Positions 1-7,925 of a stretch of DNA of 9,779 nt are shown one piece after another. A program made the position numbers and the translations under genes. Positions within the stretch are counted from its first letter, which is position 1. Each line of letters starts with the position of its first letter. This DNA comes from CAZHBD01 sp964530555 (lineage in GTDB: Bacteria; Patescibacteriota; Saccharimonadia; Saccharimonadales; AWTP1-31): NCBI GenBank assembly GCA_964530555.1, contig CAZHBD010000032.1, positions 1-9,779 of the forward strand, written 5' to 3'. The notes under the pieces were generated by a model, which saw only the letters and a program-made list of their open reading frames with translations, was not told where the DNA came from and did not search any database.

Positions 1-1
1 A

Positions 2-1285
2 TATTTTGCCGGCAGTACCGAACCAGACCCGACCACAGGAAGGGTCGAGCAAATAGACGGCTTGTTACACACCGCCAAAAACACTGGTAAGGTAGCGCTT
101 GGGGGCACGGTTGAGCTAGTCGTGGCACCGTTTCGTCTGGCCGCCGAAGGCCTCCACACAAGCATGGAAGTTGCCACAAATATTGTGAGCCGAGTCGTAA
201 ATGCGCCGAACCGAGCGTGGAGCTACGTCCTGCGTACAATGAAGCCAGCTTTCCGAACCGGTATTGAAGAGCGAAGGGATAGCGTTGAGTTCCATAAGCA
301 CTCAGCAAAAGTGAGCTGGACAAAAGGTGACTATGATGGAAAAGCCAGATATCACCCTCTCGAAAAGCTTCATACACAAACCGGCAAAAGGGGTGGTTTC
401 GAGACACGCCCCAACCCCAGAGCGGTAAAGCCTGAAGATGTACACATCCCGGCAAGCAACGGCAAAGAAATCAGGCAATCTCGACGCAACAACCGCAATG
501 TTCATAAACAGAATATCTTACGGCTCGAAGGAGCAAAGTATAGTGAAATATATAGCGAATTTGTTCCCCTCTACGACGATGAAATAGCGCTGCGACGGGC
601 GTTAAGAGCCTCAGGGATGACGAAAGCTCAACAAAAGTCAGTGCTTAAAGCTGCAAAGTCATACAATCATGCGCACCATGAGCAGCATGAGCTACATCAC
701 AAGCTAACCGAAGCAAAGGAAGGCAGAAGCAAACAAATCAGCAAGCTCGAAAAAGGTGTAAGGCGCAGACAGGAGTTGCTTGATAAGATTCCTGATTTAG
801 AAAGAAAAAGTACTGCAAGGATGGCCAGCCGCGAGGAGCGCATAGAACGACGCAGGGTTCGCAGAGAGGCACATGTAGAAGCCCGTAAGGTCCGCCGCCA
901 AATAAGATATGGGAATCGTCGTGCCGATGAACTAAATGACATTCTGGAGCAACGTGTCGGCGCAACAAAACAAGAAGTGACTAGCCTTTACCAAAGGCTG
1001 GCAACTGTTGAGCATAGTTTGGCAACGGGAGATAGCGTTGATTTGGGAGAGCGAAATCCCGATGGTACAACAGTTGAAAGGCCGGCTCAGCAAGCCGATT
1101 TACTACATGCACTGGATAATATTGCAGCATTTGTAAGACGTCTGGAGCATAGAGCTTCTGGCTCTACGCCTGTTTTAGCGCGTGAGCTTCTTGACTCTAG
1201 AGTTTCTGGCCTTGTAGATGCAAGCGGCGCAGCTATGCCAGCCCTGACCGTGGAGCAGCTTTTGCGCAATCACGGCGTTTTATAG
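2..1285 (+). CDS. Basic coiled-coil protein of unknown function, 5' end outside the window
   Basis: I do not recognise this family. The frame is open from base 2, with no stop before the TTG at 62, so 427 codons are visible and the true start probably lies upstream; TTG 62 is only the first possible start inside the window. The visible N-terminal part (about residues 1-70 counted from the window edge) is mildly hydrophobic and amphipathic, with a GTVELVVAPFRLAAEG stretch. The middle is rich in Lys, Arg, His and Gln. A strongly charged, Arg/Glu/Lys-rich stretch at about bases 660-1010 looks like a long helix or coiled coil. The tail is less charged and ends in LRNHGVL before TAG. No signal peptide, clear membrane helix or catalytic motif is visible in this part. 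It lies 45 bases upstream of the PrgI gene on the same strand, so a role as a cytoplasmic or membrane-associated accessory of the secretion system is plausible, but this is inferred from position alone. Confidence 0.8.
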   Translation, partial: YFAGSTEPDPTTGRVEQIDGLLHTAKNTGKVALGGTVELVVAPFRLAAEGLHTSMEVATNIVSRVVNAPNRAWSYVLRTMKPAFRTGIEERRDSVEFHKHSAKVSWTKGDYDGKARYHPLEKLHTQTGKRGGFETRPNPRAVKPEDVHIPASNGKEIRQSRRNNRNVHKQNILRLEGAKYSEIYSEFVPLYDDEIALRRALRASGMTKAQQKSVLKAAKSYNHAHHEQHELHHKLTEAKEGRSKQISKLEKGVRRRQELLDKIPDLERKSTARMASREERIERRRVRREAHVEARKVRRQIRYGNRRADELNDILEQRVGATKQEVTSLYQRLATVEHSLATGDSVDLGERNPDGTTVERPAQQADLLHALDNIAAFVRRLEHRASGSTPVLARELLDSRVSGLVDASGAAMPALTVEQLLRNHGVL

Positions 1286-1293
1286 ACGGGCTG

Positions 1294-1326
1294 TTGGATC
1301 ACCAGTACGCATCTGCGTTATTATAT
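1294..1326 (+). promoter_or_regulatory. Possible weak promoter ahead of the PrgI gene
   Basis: The 45-base gap between genes 1 and 2 holds TTGGAT at 1294-1299 (a poor -35 match) and an AT-rich TATTATAT block at 1319-1326 that could act as a -10. The -10-like block ends only four bases before the ATG at 1331, so a transcript from here would be leaderless or nearly so. No Shine-Dalgarno sequence precedes this ATG. The alternative is that the gap is only an AT-rich spacer inside one operon, which I consider at least as likely. Confidence 0.2.
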
Positions 1327-1330
1327 AGGC

Positions 1331-2404
1331 ATGGCCACCTACAAAGTACTACAGGATATTGAGGCTGAAGATAAATTCATCGGCCCGCTGACACTCAAGC
1401 AGTTTATCCTTGCAGCCATTACCGCTATTGGGATGTACCTGAGTATTTTTGCTTTAACCAAAGGCGTGTGGTTGGTGGGCGTCTTACTGTTACCTGTCGA
1501 AATTGTGACTGGCTTTCTAGCTTTTCCTTGGGGGCGAGATCAGCCAACGGAAACTTGGTTATTGGCAAAGCTGCGTTATTACCTCAAACCCCGCAAACGA
1601 ATCTGGGACCAGACGGGTATTCAGGAGCTGGTTAAAATAACTGCCCCAAAGAAAATCGAGCAAAACCTGACTAATAGGCTTAGTAGCCATGAAGTGCGCA
1701 GTCGGCTAAAAGCTCTCGCCGACACCATCGACAGCCGTGGCTGGGTTATTAAAAATGTGGACGTTAATATGTTCACCCAGCCAGCATATGGCACTGCGGC
1801 TGCAGGCGAATCTGACCGGCTCCTGGGGCTATCCTCACTGCCACAACAGGCGCCAAGCGTTGATATTTCAGCGAATGATGATATCTTTAGCAACTCAACA
1901 GCCTCACGGCTGGATCAGCAAATCGCCGCCTCTACCTCGCAGCACCAACAGGACGCAGTCGCTAAGATGCAAAAAATCAAAGACCCCAACCAAGCCGATA
2001 ATTTGTGGTTCATGAACGACAGCCCAGCCGCCAAGGCTAAGGCTCCTGAGGGTTACACCATGTTTGGTAGCCAAGCCGTCCGACCGCATGACACCGAGGA
2101 ACACCTGCCGAAATCGATGCGCAAAGCTGAAGAGGTGAGCGACGAGCAATCCAAGGCACTGCTTGAAAAGGTTCATCGCGACAAAGAGCACTCACACGAT
2201 AGTTTTCGTAACCACCGCAGAATTGATCCGTACGAGGCCAGCAAAAAGCCTGCTCCACCGGTGACAGACGTGCCGCCAGCTGATATACTAAACTTAGCAA
2301 TCGATAGCCATCGTAATGTCGATAGCTTGGCCCGTGAGGCTCAAAAAAATCACCCCCAAGAGCCACCCGAGCCAGAAGATGAAGTGGTTATTCCACTTCG
2401 CTAG
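1331..2404 (+). CDS. PrgI-family T4SS membrane protein with long hydrophilic tail
   Basis: The N-terminus matches the PrgI family of Gram-positive and CPR type IV secretion loci, small membrane proteins usually encoded just upstream of VirB4. Residues 10-25 carry the characteristic IEAEDKFIGPLTLKQF block. Two adjacent hydrophobic helices follow (about 22-43 and 46-66), then a conserved-looking WLLAKLRYYLKPRKRIWD segment (76-93). The PrgI-like part ends near residue 110. The remaining roughly 245 residues are hydrophilic, rich in Asp, Ser, Gln, Lys and Pro, and look largely disordered; they finish with an acidic, proline-rich stretch. Family members are often not much longer than the PrgI domain, so this tail is an extension, probably cytoplasmic. 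The ATG at 1331 is chosen because the family signature begins within ten residues of it. The role is inferred to be part of the inner-membrane platform that docks VirB4. Confidence 0.88.
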   Translation: MATYKVLQDIEAEDKFIGPLTLKQFILAAITAIGMYLSIFALTKGVWLVGVLLLPVEIVTGFLAFPWGRDQPTETWLLAKLRYYLKPRKRIWDQTGIQELVKITAPKKIEQNLTNRLSSHEVRSRLKALADTIDSRGWVIKNVDVNMFTQPAYGTAAAGESDRLLGLSSLPQQAPSVDISANDDIFSNSTASRLDQQIAASTSQHQQDAVAKMQKIKDPNQADNLWFMNDSPAAKAKAPEGYTMFGSQAVRPHDTEEHLPKSMRKAEEVSDEQSKALLEKVHRDKEHSHDSFRNHRRIDPYEASKKPAPPVTDVPPADILNLAIDSHRNVDSLAREAQKNHPQEPPEPEDEVVIPLR

Positions 2405-2445
2405 ACAGCAAAAATCAGCAATGTAGGGTGGGTAGTTAGAAGAGT

Positions 2446-3387
2446 ATGGATCCATCGTTAAATCAGCCTCCGCAAAATATTCCTGTTGGCGCCGCTCCAT
2501 ACCCTAACGATTCTTATCAGCAACCCGCCGCCTATCCACAAGCTCCATCGGCCTATGCGCCTGCGACAGCTCCACCCCCAAACTATGCATCTGCACCTCC
2601 TGCAGGCTACCAACCCCCAACAGCAGTAGGCCAGCAGCAAGCTACCATGGCCCCCAAAGCCAACCCGAACAGCACCCAAAACGCCTTGCAGATCGCCGAG
2701 ATTCGCGACGGCATTGTAATCATGAACGATGGGTCGTTCCGATCGGTCGTGATGGTTAAGTCAATCAACTTTGACCTGATGAGTCCGCAAGAGCGGGAGG
2801 CGGTAGAATTCAGTTATCAAGGTTTCTTGAATTCACTATACTTTCCGATTCAGATTACCGTTCGTTCACAAAAAGTCGACCTTGGGCCCTACATCGAAAA
2901 GCTGGTTAAAATTCGTGGTGAGCACGACAATATGCTGCTTGCGCTACTCATGGAGGATTATATCGATTATATGCAGCAACTGAGCACCCAGACCAATATT
3001 ATGGATAAGCGATTCTATATCGTCATCCCTTTTTTCCCAGTTGCCGATGCCCAGAAAGCTCTCGAGGATAGCAAGAAGTTTCTCGCCGGCTTGGGAAGTT
3101 TGTTTGGCAACAAGCCGCAACAGCAAGTCACGATTAACGAGGGCGATCTAGTTAAAGCCAAGGACGAGCTACGCAACCGCGTCCAGGCCGTACTGGCCGG
3201 GCTGTCGCAATGCAATATCCAAGGCCTGCCGCTTGATACCCAAGAGCTGATCGAGCTGTACTACGACACCTACAACCCCGATACAGCGACCCGTCAAGAG
3301 CTCAAATACTTCAGTGACATGAACGTACCTGTAGTAACAAAGGGGCAAGGTATGGCACCTCAGCCAAACCTGGACAGGGACTTATAG
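2446..3387 (+). CDS. TraC/VirB4 N-terminal-like protein without ATPase domain
   Basis: This 313-residue protein has two parts. Residues 1 to about 75 are low complexity, dominated by Pro, Gln, Ala and Tyr with recurring PP, YP and AP pairs, and are probably disordered. From about residue 78 a folded domain begins with the pattern typical of the N-terminal region of VirB4/TraC proteins: a beta-rich DGIVIMNDGSFRSVVMVKS start, an FSYQGFLNSLYFPIQITVRS block (about 123-142), and a later FYIVIPFFPV strand (about 190-199). No Walker A or B motif is present and the protein ends well before any ATPase domain. The neighbouring gene already encodes a VirB4 of full length for monoderm systems, so this looks like a separate partner subunit rather than a broken half. 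It has no signal peptide or membrane helix. Its stop lies two bases before the VirB4 start. ATG 2446 has only a weak AGAAGAG sequence directly before it; ATG 2647 is an in-frame alternative that would remove the proline-rich leader. Confidence 0.8.
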   Translation: MDPSLNQPPQNIPVGAAPYPNDSYQQPAAYPQAPSAYAPATAPPPNYASAPPAGYQPPTAVGQQQATMAPKANPNSTQNALQIAEIRDGIVIMNDGSFRSVVMVKSINFDLMSPQEREAVEFSYQGFLNSLYFPIQITVRSQKVDLGPYIEKLVKIRGEHDNMLLALLMEDYIDYMQQLSTQTNIMDKRFYIVIPFFPVADAQKALEDSKKFLAGLGSLFGNKPQQQVTINEGDLVKAKDELRNRVQAVLAGLSQCNIQGLPLDTQELIELYYDTYNPDTATRQELKYFSDMNVPVVTKGQGMAPQPNLDRDL

Positions 3388-3389
3388 TA

Positions 3390-5306
3390 ATGGCTATTTT
3401 TGGTAAGAAAAAACAACCGCTCGACCCCGTGGCCATCGCTGAAGCGCAACGGCTGCGTGAGCAACAAGAAGTAAATGCCGCCTTTCAAAAGGGCATTACG
3501 GCCTTGCGCGATTTTATTGCGCCCAGCTCCTTGGTGTTCGAAAACGCTCAGTTCCATATTGGTACCCGCTATGCCCGCACCTACTACGTATTTGGTTACC
3601 CGCGACAAGTCTTCACCGGCTGGCTAAGTAGCATGGTTAATCTAGATGAAGTCATGGATATGTCGATTTATGTCTACCCTGTTGAGAGCCAGACCGTTTT
3701 GGAGAATCTGCGCAAAAAAGTAACCCAGCTTGAAGCCGGCTTACAGCTAGATGCCGAAAAGGGACGTATTCGCGATCCCGCCAAGCAAGCGGCCATTATG
3801 GATGCCGAAGAAATGCGCGATAAACTACAGGTTGGCGAAGAACGCTTCTTCCGCTTTGGGCTGTACTTTACCATATATGGCAACAGCATGGATGAACTGG
3901 AGTTTATTGCCCATAAGGTTGAGTCGATGCTGGGCCAGCAGCTGGTATACTCAAAGCCCGCGACCTCACAACAAGAGCAGGGTTTTAACAGCACAGTACC
4001 GCAGTTTACCGACCAGCTCCAGATTCGTCGTAACATGAACACCGGCGCAATTAGCACGAGTTTTCCCTTTACGTCCGCAGATCTTAGCCAGGACAATGGC
4101 ATACTCTATGGCATTAACATGCACAACTCGGGGCTAGTTATTTTCGACCGCTTTAGTCTAGAAAACAGCAACTCGGTTGTTTTTGCTAAGTCTGGTGCCG
4201 GTAAGAGTTTTACCGTCAAGCTCGAGGCCTTACGTAGCCTCATGTTTGGCACCGAGATCTTCATTATCGACCCAGAAAATGAGTACCAACGAATGGCCGA
4301 CGCGGTCGGCGGTGCCTACGTTCGCCTGAGCCTTAGCTCGGCGACTCGAATTAACCCATTTGATCTGCCAAAAGTTGTCGACACTGAAGAGGCCGATGAT
4401 GCGCTGCGGAGCAACATTATCACACTACATGGCCTGTTACGACTTATGATGGGTGGCGCACAAGCGCAAATGGTGGCCAACGGCGGGGTAGCGGCCGTGC
4501 CCGCATTAACACCGGTCGAAGAGTCCGATCTCGATGCCGCCTTGATTGAAACATACGCGAAGGCCGGCATTACTAACGACCCTCTCACCCATACCGCCAC
4601 ACCCCCAACAATTGCAGACCTATACGACACACTGCTTCATATGGGCGGTAGCGGACCCCAGCTTGCTCAGCGCCTACGTAAGTACACCACCGGAACGTTT
4701 GCCGGTATCTTTAGCCAGCAGTCTAACGTAGATATCAACAACCCACTCGTTGTGTTCAACATCCGTGATCTTGAAGATGAGTTGCGACCCGTGGCTATGT
4801 ACATTGTTTTGAATTATATCTGGAATAAAACAAAGAGCGATGTGAAGCGTCGCCTCTTGATTGTTGACGAGGCATGGCAGCTTATGAAATATGAAGATTC
4901 GGCTAACTTCTTGTTTAGTCTCGCTAAGCGCGCCCGTAAATATAACCTAGGGATTACCACCATAAGTCAGGATGTCGAGGATTTTATGGGCTCCCGTATG
5001 GGCCGAGCCATCGTGGCCAACGCCAGTATGCAAATTTTGCTGAAACAGTCCTCAAGTGCCGTAGATGTTCTGGCTGATGTCTTCAAGCTCACCAGCGAAG
5101 AGAAGAAACGCTTGAGCCAATTCCCGGTCGGACAAGGCCTGTTCTTTGCCGGCCAAAGCCATGTGCACATCCAGATTGCCGCCAGCCCAACCGAAGCCAG
5201 CCTCATCACCACCAACCCAGAGCAAGTTCAGCAGATGCAACAGGGCGAATTTAGCCAACCACAAGGAACGATTGACCTTGCTAATCGCTTAACCCCGGGG
5301 GTGTAA
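3390..5306 (+). CDS. virB4: VirB4/TraC-family type IV secretion ATPase
   Basis: VirB4 ATPases power substrate transfer and assembly of type IV secretion systems from the cytoplasmic face of the membrane. The 638-residue length is usual for monoderm VirB4/TraC proteins. Residues 1 to about 200 form the N-terminal VirB4 region, including an RYARTYYVFGYPRQVFTGWL block. The motor follows: Walker A AKSGAGKS at 266-273 with Lys272; the IDPENEY segment after the first helix; Walker B LLIVDEAW with Asp493 and Glu494; a TTISQDVEDF motif with Gln527 that suits the gamma-phosphate sensor; and a KKRLSQFPVGQG segment with Arg574 near the C-terminus. All expected ATPase residues are present, so the enzyme should be active. 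A partial Shine-Dalgarno AGGGA at 3376-3380 lies nine bases before the ATG, inside the end of the preceding gene. The next gene starts immediately after the TAA, implying translational coupling. Confidence 0.96.
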   Translation: MAIFGKKKQPLDPVAIAEAQRLREQQEVNAAFQKGITALRDFIAPSSLVFENAQFHIGTRYARTYYVFGYPRQVFTGWLSSMVNLDEVMDMSIYVYPVESQTVLENLRKKVTQLEAGLQLDAEKGRIRDPAKQAAIMDAEEMRDKLQVGEERFFRFGLYFTIYGNSMDELEFIAHKVESMLGQQLVYSKPATSQQEQGFNSTVPQFTDQLQIRRNMNTGAISTSFPFTSADLSQDNGILYGINMHNSGLVIFDRFSLENSNSVVFAKSGAGKSFTVKLEALRSLMFGTEIFIIDPENEYQRMADAVGGAYVRLSLSSATRINPFDLPKVVDTEEADDALRSNIITLHGLLRLMMGGAQAQMVANGGVAAVPALTPVEESDLDAALIETYAKAGITNDPLTHTATPPTIADLYDTLLHMGGSGPQLAQRLRKYTTGTFAGIFSQQSNVDINNPLVVFNIRDLEDELRPVAMYIVLNYIWNKTKSDVKRRLLIVDEAWQLMKYEDSANFLFSLAKRARKYNLGITTISQDVEDFMGSRMGRAIVANASMQILLKQSSSAVDVLADVFKLTSEEKKRLSQFPVGQGLFFAGQSHVHIQIAASPTEASLITTNPEQVQQMQQGEFSQPQGTIDLANRLTPGV

Positions 5307-7925
5307 ATGGCGCTACAGCTTGACGACCGACCAGATGAGACCTACAACGATGACGAAGAGCTAGAGCGCCTTGAAAAACTATTTGCCTCTGATGCCGCTA
5401 GTGACGAAGATTTGCCCGAAAACCACCCCAGCCGTTCCGACACAGCAACCCCAGAAGAACTAAAAAACACTGAAGAAGATGGCAATAATTCCAGCCTTAA
5501 CTATACTGGCGACGATGGCGATCAGCCAACCGGCAGGTTAGCCGGCCTAAGGCAAAAAGCTCAGAAGGTTGATAAACGAGCCAAGGGAATTAGCGAAAAG
5601 CTTCGTAATAACAAATGGCTGTTTGGCTTAGGCGCTATGGGTGGTGGTGCTGCCATCATAGTTTTGTTGCTCATAGTTGCCGTTTTCAGCAATTATAAGA
5701 TCATACACCTAGCCGAAAACGTTACGGTGTATAACATGGCTAGAACAGCTCGTGAATTTCGTGAAGCTGCGTCACAAAACACTGCCGAGGCGATTGATGC
5801 TGAAGCTACGAGCGAAACTAGACTGGCACAATTGCAAGCCAAGTACGAAAATAGCAAAATTAAAGTGGCTATAGATACCATCAACACCTATCGCCCCGCA
5901 TCACTTCTAAAAAAGCTTAATGCAAATCTGGAACCCGTTTTCGAGGAAGGACCACCCAGCAAAATCCTGGGTCGTCCGACTAAGGTGTTTAAGGGATGGG
6001 ATTATAATGGAGTACTCATAGAGAAAACCGATCGAAGTTTTGGCCAAAGATTTTTCCACCCTGTCGAGAGCTATAACGATAGGTTACGTTTTGGTGCAGA
6101 ATTAAATGCTTTGCTTGAAGAAGACTTTGGAGCTACAAACAGCATTGTCCGCGGCAAGGTTATTCGGAGTTTTATGGAGTCAAGAGGTATCTCTAAGCTG
6201 CGCTGGTGGTCGCTGCGTGGCAAAAAGTTCCAAGGCCTTACCAATGAAGCGGCCGAGAACCTCAACGCCACGCAATCATATAACCAAAACCGAACGCCTC
6301 GCTCAACTTGTGCAACCTCAGAAATATGCAATGCCGTAGATGAAGCCGCACAGGCTTCCGATGAGGCCGTGAAGTCAGGCGAAGGTCTGACTGCTTCGCA
6401 GCTAGAGGAGAAGGTTGCAGACAGATCAGCAAGAACAATAACAGCCAACATTGGCGGCAAACTTGAGAGCGTCGTTTCTAAAACTTCGATTATTTATAGT
6501 GTGGCACTTCCGTTATGTTTAATCTACGACGGGTCTCTTCAGAACGCCAAAGACACTATTGATAATAGCGAGGACGCCAACCGAAGAACGTTTTTCATGG
6601 TTCGTACCGCTGCCGATCAGATGAAGGCAGGTGCAACCCGTGAAGAAGCAGTCTCGGGCCTCAGCGGCCAATTGGGCGACATTAAGGATTCTGTGCCGTT
6701 GCGCCGTGCTTCTGGAGAAAATATAGATTCAGCGAGCGAAGTCAACGCCACGGCATTGCCGCAGTCCACCAGCGTAGGAACATATAGTTTGTTTAATGCA
6801 TTCCTTGGCGACATCCTATCAAGTGATTCGCTCGACCTCGCCAATACTATTGCAACCAAGGGGTGCGGGGTGGTGACAAATATATGGACAGGCGTCACAC
6901 TTACCGTTGCCGAGGGTGCACTCTTTTTTGTAACAGGTGGGCTCTCGTCCGGCGCCGAGGAGGGAGCAGCAACGGGTGTAAGAGCACTAATAGCACAGGT
7001 TAGCGAAAGAACCTTGGCAAAACTTGGACTACAGCAAGGAGTACGAGAAGCCGGCATAGCACTCACCACCAAAGCAGTGGCAAAAGCGGGCAGCAAGCTT
7101 TTTGTCAAAATCGCCTTGCAAACCGGAGCCATATTAGGTGCAACCGAGTTGGCAAAGTTGTCAGTTATTAAACATATGAATGCTGCCAATAATGGCCTTG
7201 CTACCAACGCGACGCTCGCGAACCAGGTCGATATGGGCGGCAATCTATACGCCCAAGACACCAACCGCAAATTCTTGTTTGGACGCCCATTAACTAAAAC
7301 TGAGGTTGCCGAGTCTAAAGTAGCCGATGCAGACTACCTAAAAGAAAGCAACCAACGGAAAAGCATACAAGAAAGATACTTCGCGCTGGATAACCCCCAG
7401 TCTCTTATGGCAACCGCTACTTTTAATGTAGGTAGTTTTATAACAGGATCAGGCTTTAATGCTGGAAGCCTGATGTCATATTTTGAGTCTGGGCTGAGCC
7501 ACATACCTAAACAAATGGCGAGTGTATTGTTAAGCCGGCCAGCTTTCGCAGCCGCCACTACATCTGGCGCTGGCGACTATAACATCGTGCAATGGGGCTA
7601 TAGTAAAGAAGAATTGGACCTCATTGACAACAATGCAGCATACGCACCATTGGATAACGATTTGGCACTTGATGGTAGCGGAAAAGCGGAAGAAATCGAA
7701 AAAACATATAGCAAGTGTTACGACAAGACCGATGGTGAGTTGCTTTCCGAAGGACTGATCGTTCGTACTACTAATGGGGAGGTGGTGGCCAACCAGGGAG
7801 ATTGCTCTCCGGTAAATCTGGGGCTACGAAACCCGCAGTATGGAGATTTGGTGTTCAGGTGGCGGCTTGCAAAGCGGAACCAAAACGTAAGAGAACATTT
7901 AATCGATATGCAAAATGCAAACTAA
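5307..7925 (+). CDS. Large membrane-anchored T4SS-locus protein, possibly VirB6/TrbL-like
   Basis: This 872-residue protein has no family I can name with confidence. Residues 1 to about 75 are very acidic. A basic linker (about 75-103) leads into one strong membrane helix at about 105-128, AAIIVLLLIVAVFS; by the positive-inside rule the acidic head is cytoplasmic and most of the protein outside. Weaker hydrophobic or Gly/Ala-rich stretches lie near 394-407, 521-545 and 598-616 and may be further membrane segments. Cysteines at 335, 341, 404, 520, 804 and 833 are compatible with disulfides outside the cell. A Gly/Ser/Phe-rich region near 705-735 and an NIVQWGYSKEE segment near 759-769 precede a mixed C-terminus. 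Position after VirB4, size and hydrophobic stretches suggest the VirB6/TrbL channel role, but a multi-helix core is less clear than in classical VirB6. ATG 5307 directly abuts the VirB4 stop. A secreted adhesin-like surface protein is an alternative. Confidence 0.8.
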   Translation: MALQLDDRPDETYNDDEELERLEKLFASDAASDEDLPENHPSRSDTATPEELKNTEEDGNNSSLNYTGDDGDQPTGRLAGLRQKAQKVDKRAKGISEKLRNNKWLFGLGAMGGGAAIIVLLLIVAVFSNYKIIHLAENVTVYNMARTAREFREAASQNTAEAIDAEATSETRLAQLQAKYENSKIKVAIDTINTYRPASLLKKLNANLEPVFEEGPPSKILGRPTKVFKGWDYNGVLIEKTDRSFGQRFFHPVESYNDRLRFGAELNALLEEDFGATNSIVRGKVIRSFMESRGISKLRWWSLRGKKFQGLTNEAAENLNATQSYNQNRTPRSTCATSEICNAVDEAAQASDEAVKSGEGLTASQLEEKVADRSARTITANIGGKLESVVSKTSIIYSVALPLCLIYDGSLQNAKDTIDNSEDANRRTFFMVRTAADQMKAGATREEAVSGLSGQLGDIKDSVPLRRASGENIDSASEVNATALPQSTSVGTYSLFNAFLGDILSSDSLDLANTIATKGCGVVTNIWTGVTLTVAEGALFFVTGGLSSGAEEGAATGVRALIAQVSERTLAKLGLQQGVREAGIALTTKAVAKAGSKLFVKIALQTGAILGATELAKLSVIKHMNAANNGLATNATLANQVDMGGNLYAQDTNRKFLFGRPLTKTEVAESKVADADYLKESNQRKSIQERYFALDNPQSLMATATFNVGSFITGSGFNAGSLMSYFESGLSHIPKQMASVLLSRPAFAAATTSGAGDYNIVQWGYSKEELDLIDNNAAYAPLDNDLALDGSGKAEEIEKTYSKCYDKTDGELLSEGLIVRTTNGEVVANQGDCSPVNLGLRNPQYGDLVFRWRLAKRNQNVREHLIDMQNAN

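Noticed and set aside
1737..2015. 92-codon plus-strand open frame
   Set aside because: It is an out-of-frame shadow of the PrgI gene with no recognisable features.
2458..2670. Possible tandem repeat in the Pro/Gln-rich leader of gene 3
   Set aside because: Proline codons recur often, but I could find no fixed repeat unit; it is low-complexity coding sequence rather than an array.
3674..4102. 142-codon open frame on the minus strand
   Set aside because: It is antisense to the conserved N-terminal region of VirB4 and shows no motif or ribosome binding site.
2446..5306. Genes 3 and 4 as one VirB4 gene broken by a frameshift
   Set aside because: Gene 4 has its own complete N-terminal region, a start codon with a partial Shine-Dalgarno, and normal length for the family, and gene 3 ends cleanly; two intact genes explain this better.
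6617..7270. 217-codon open frame on the minus strand
   Set aside because: It lies wholly inside the 872-codon plus-strand gene, has no recognisable domain, and its Ser/Ala/Pro-heavy composition is typical of an antisense shadow.
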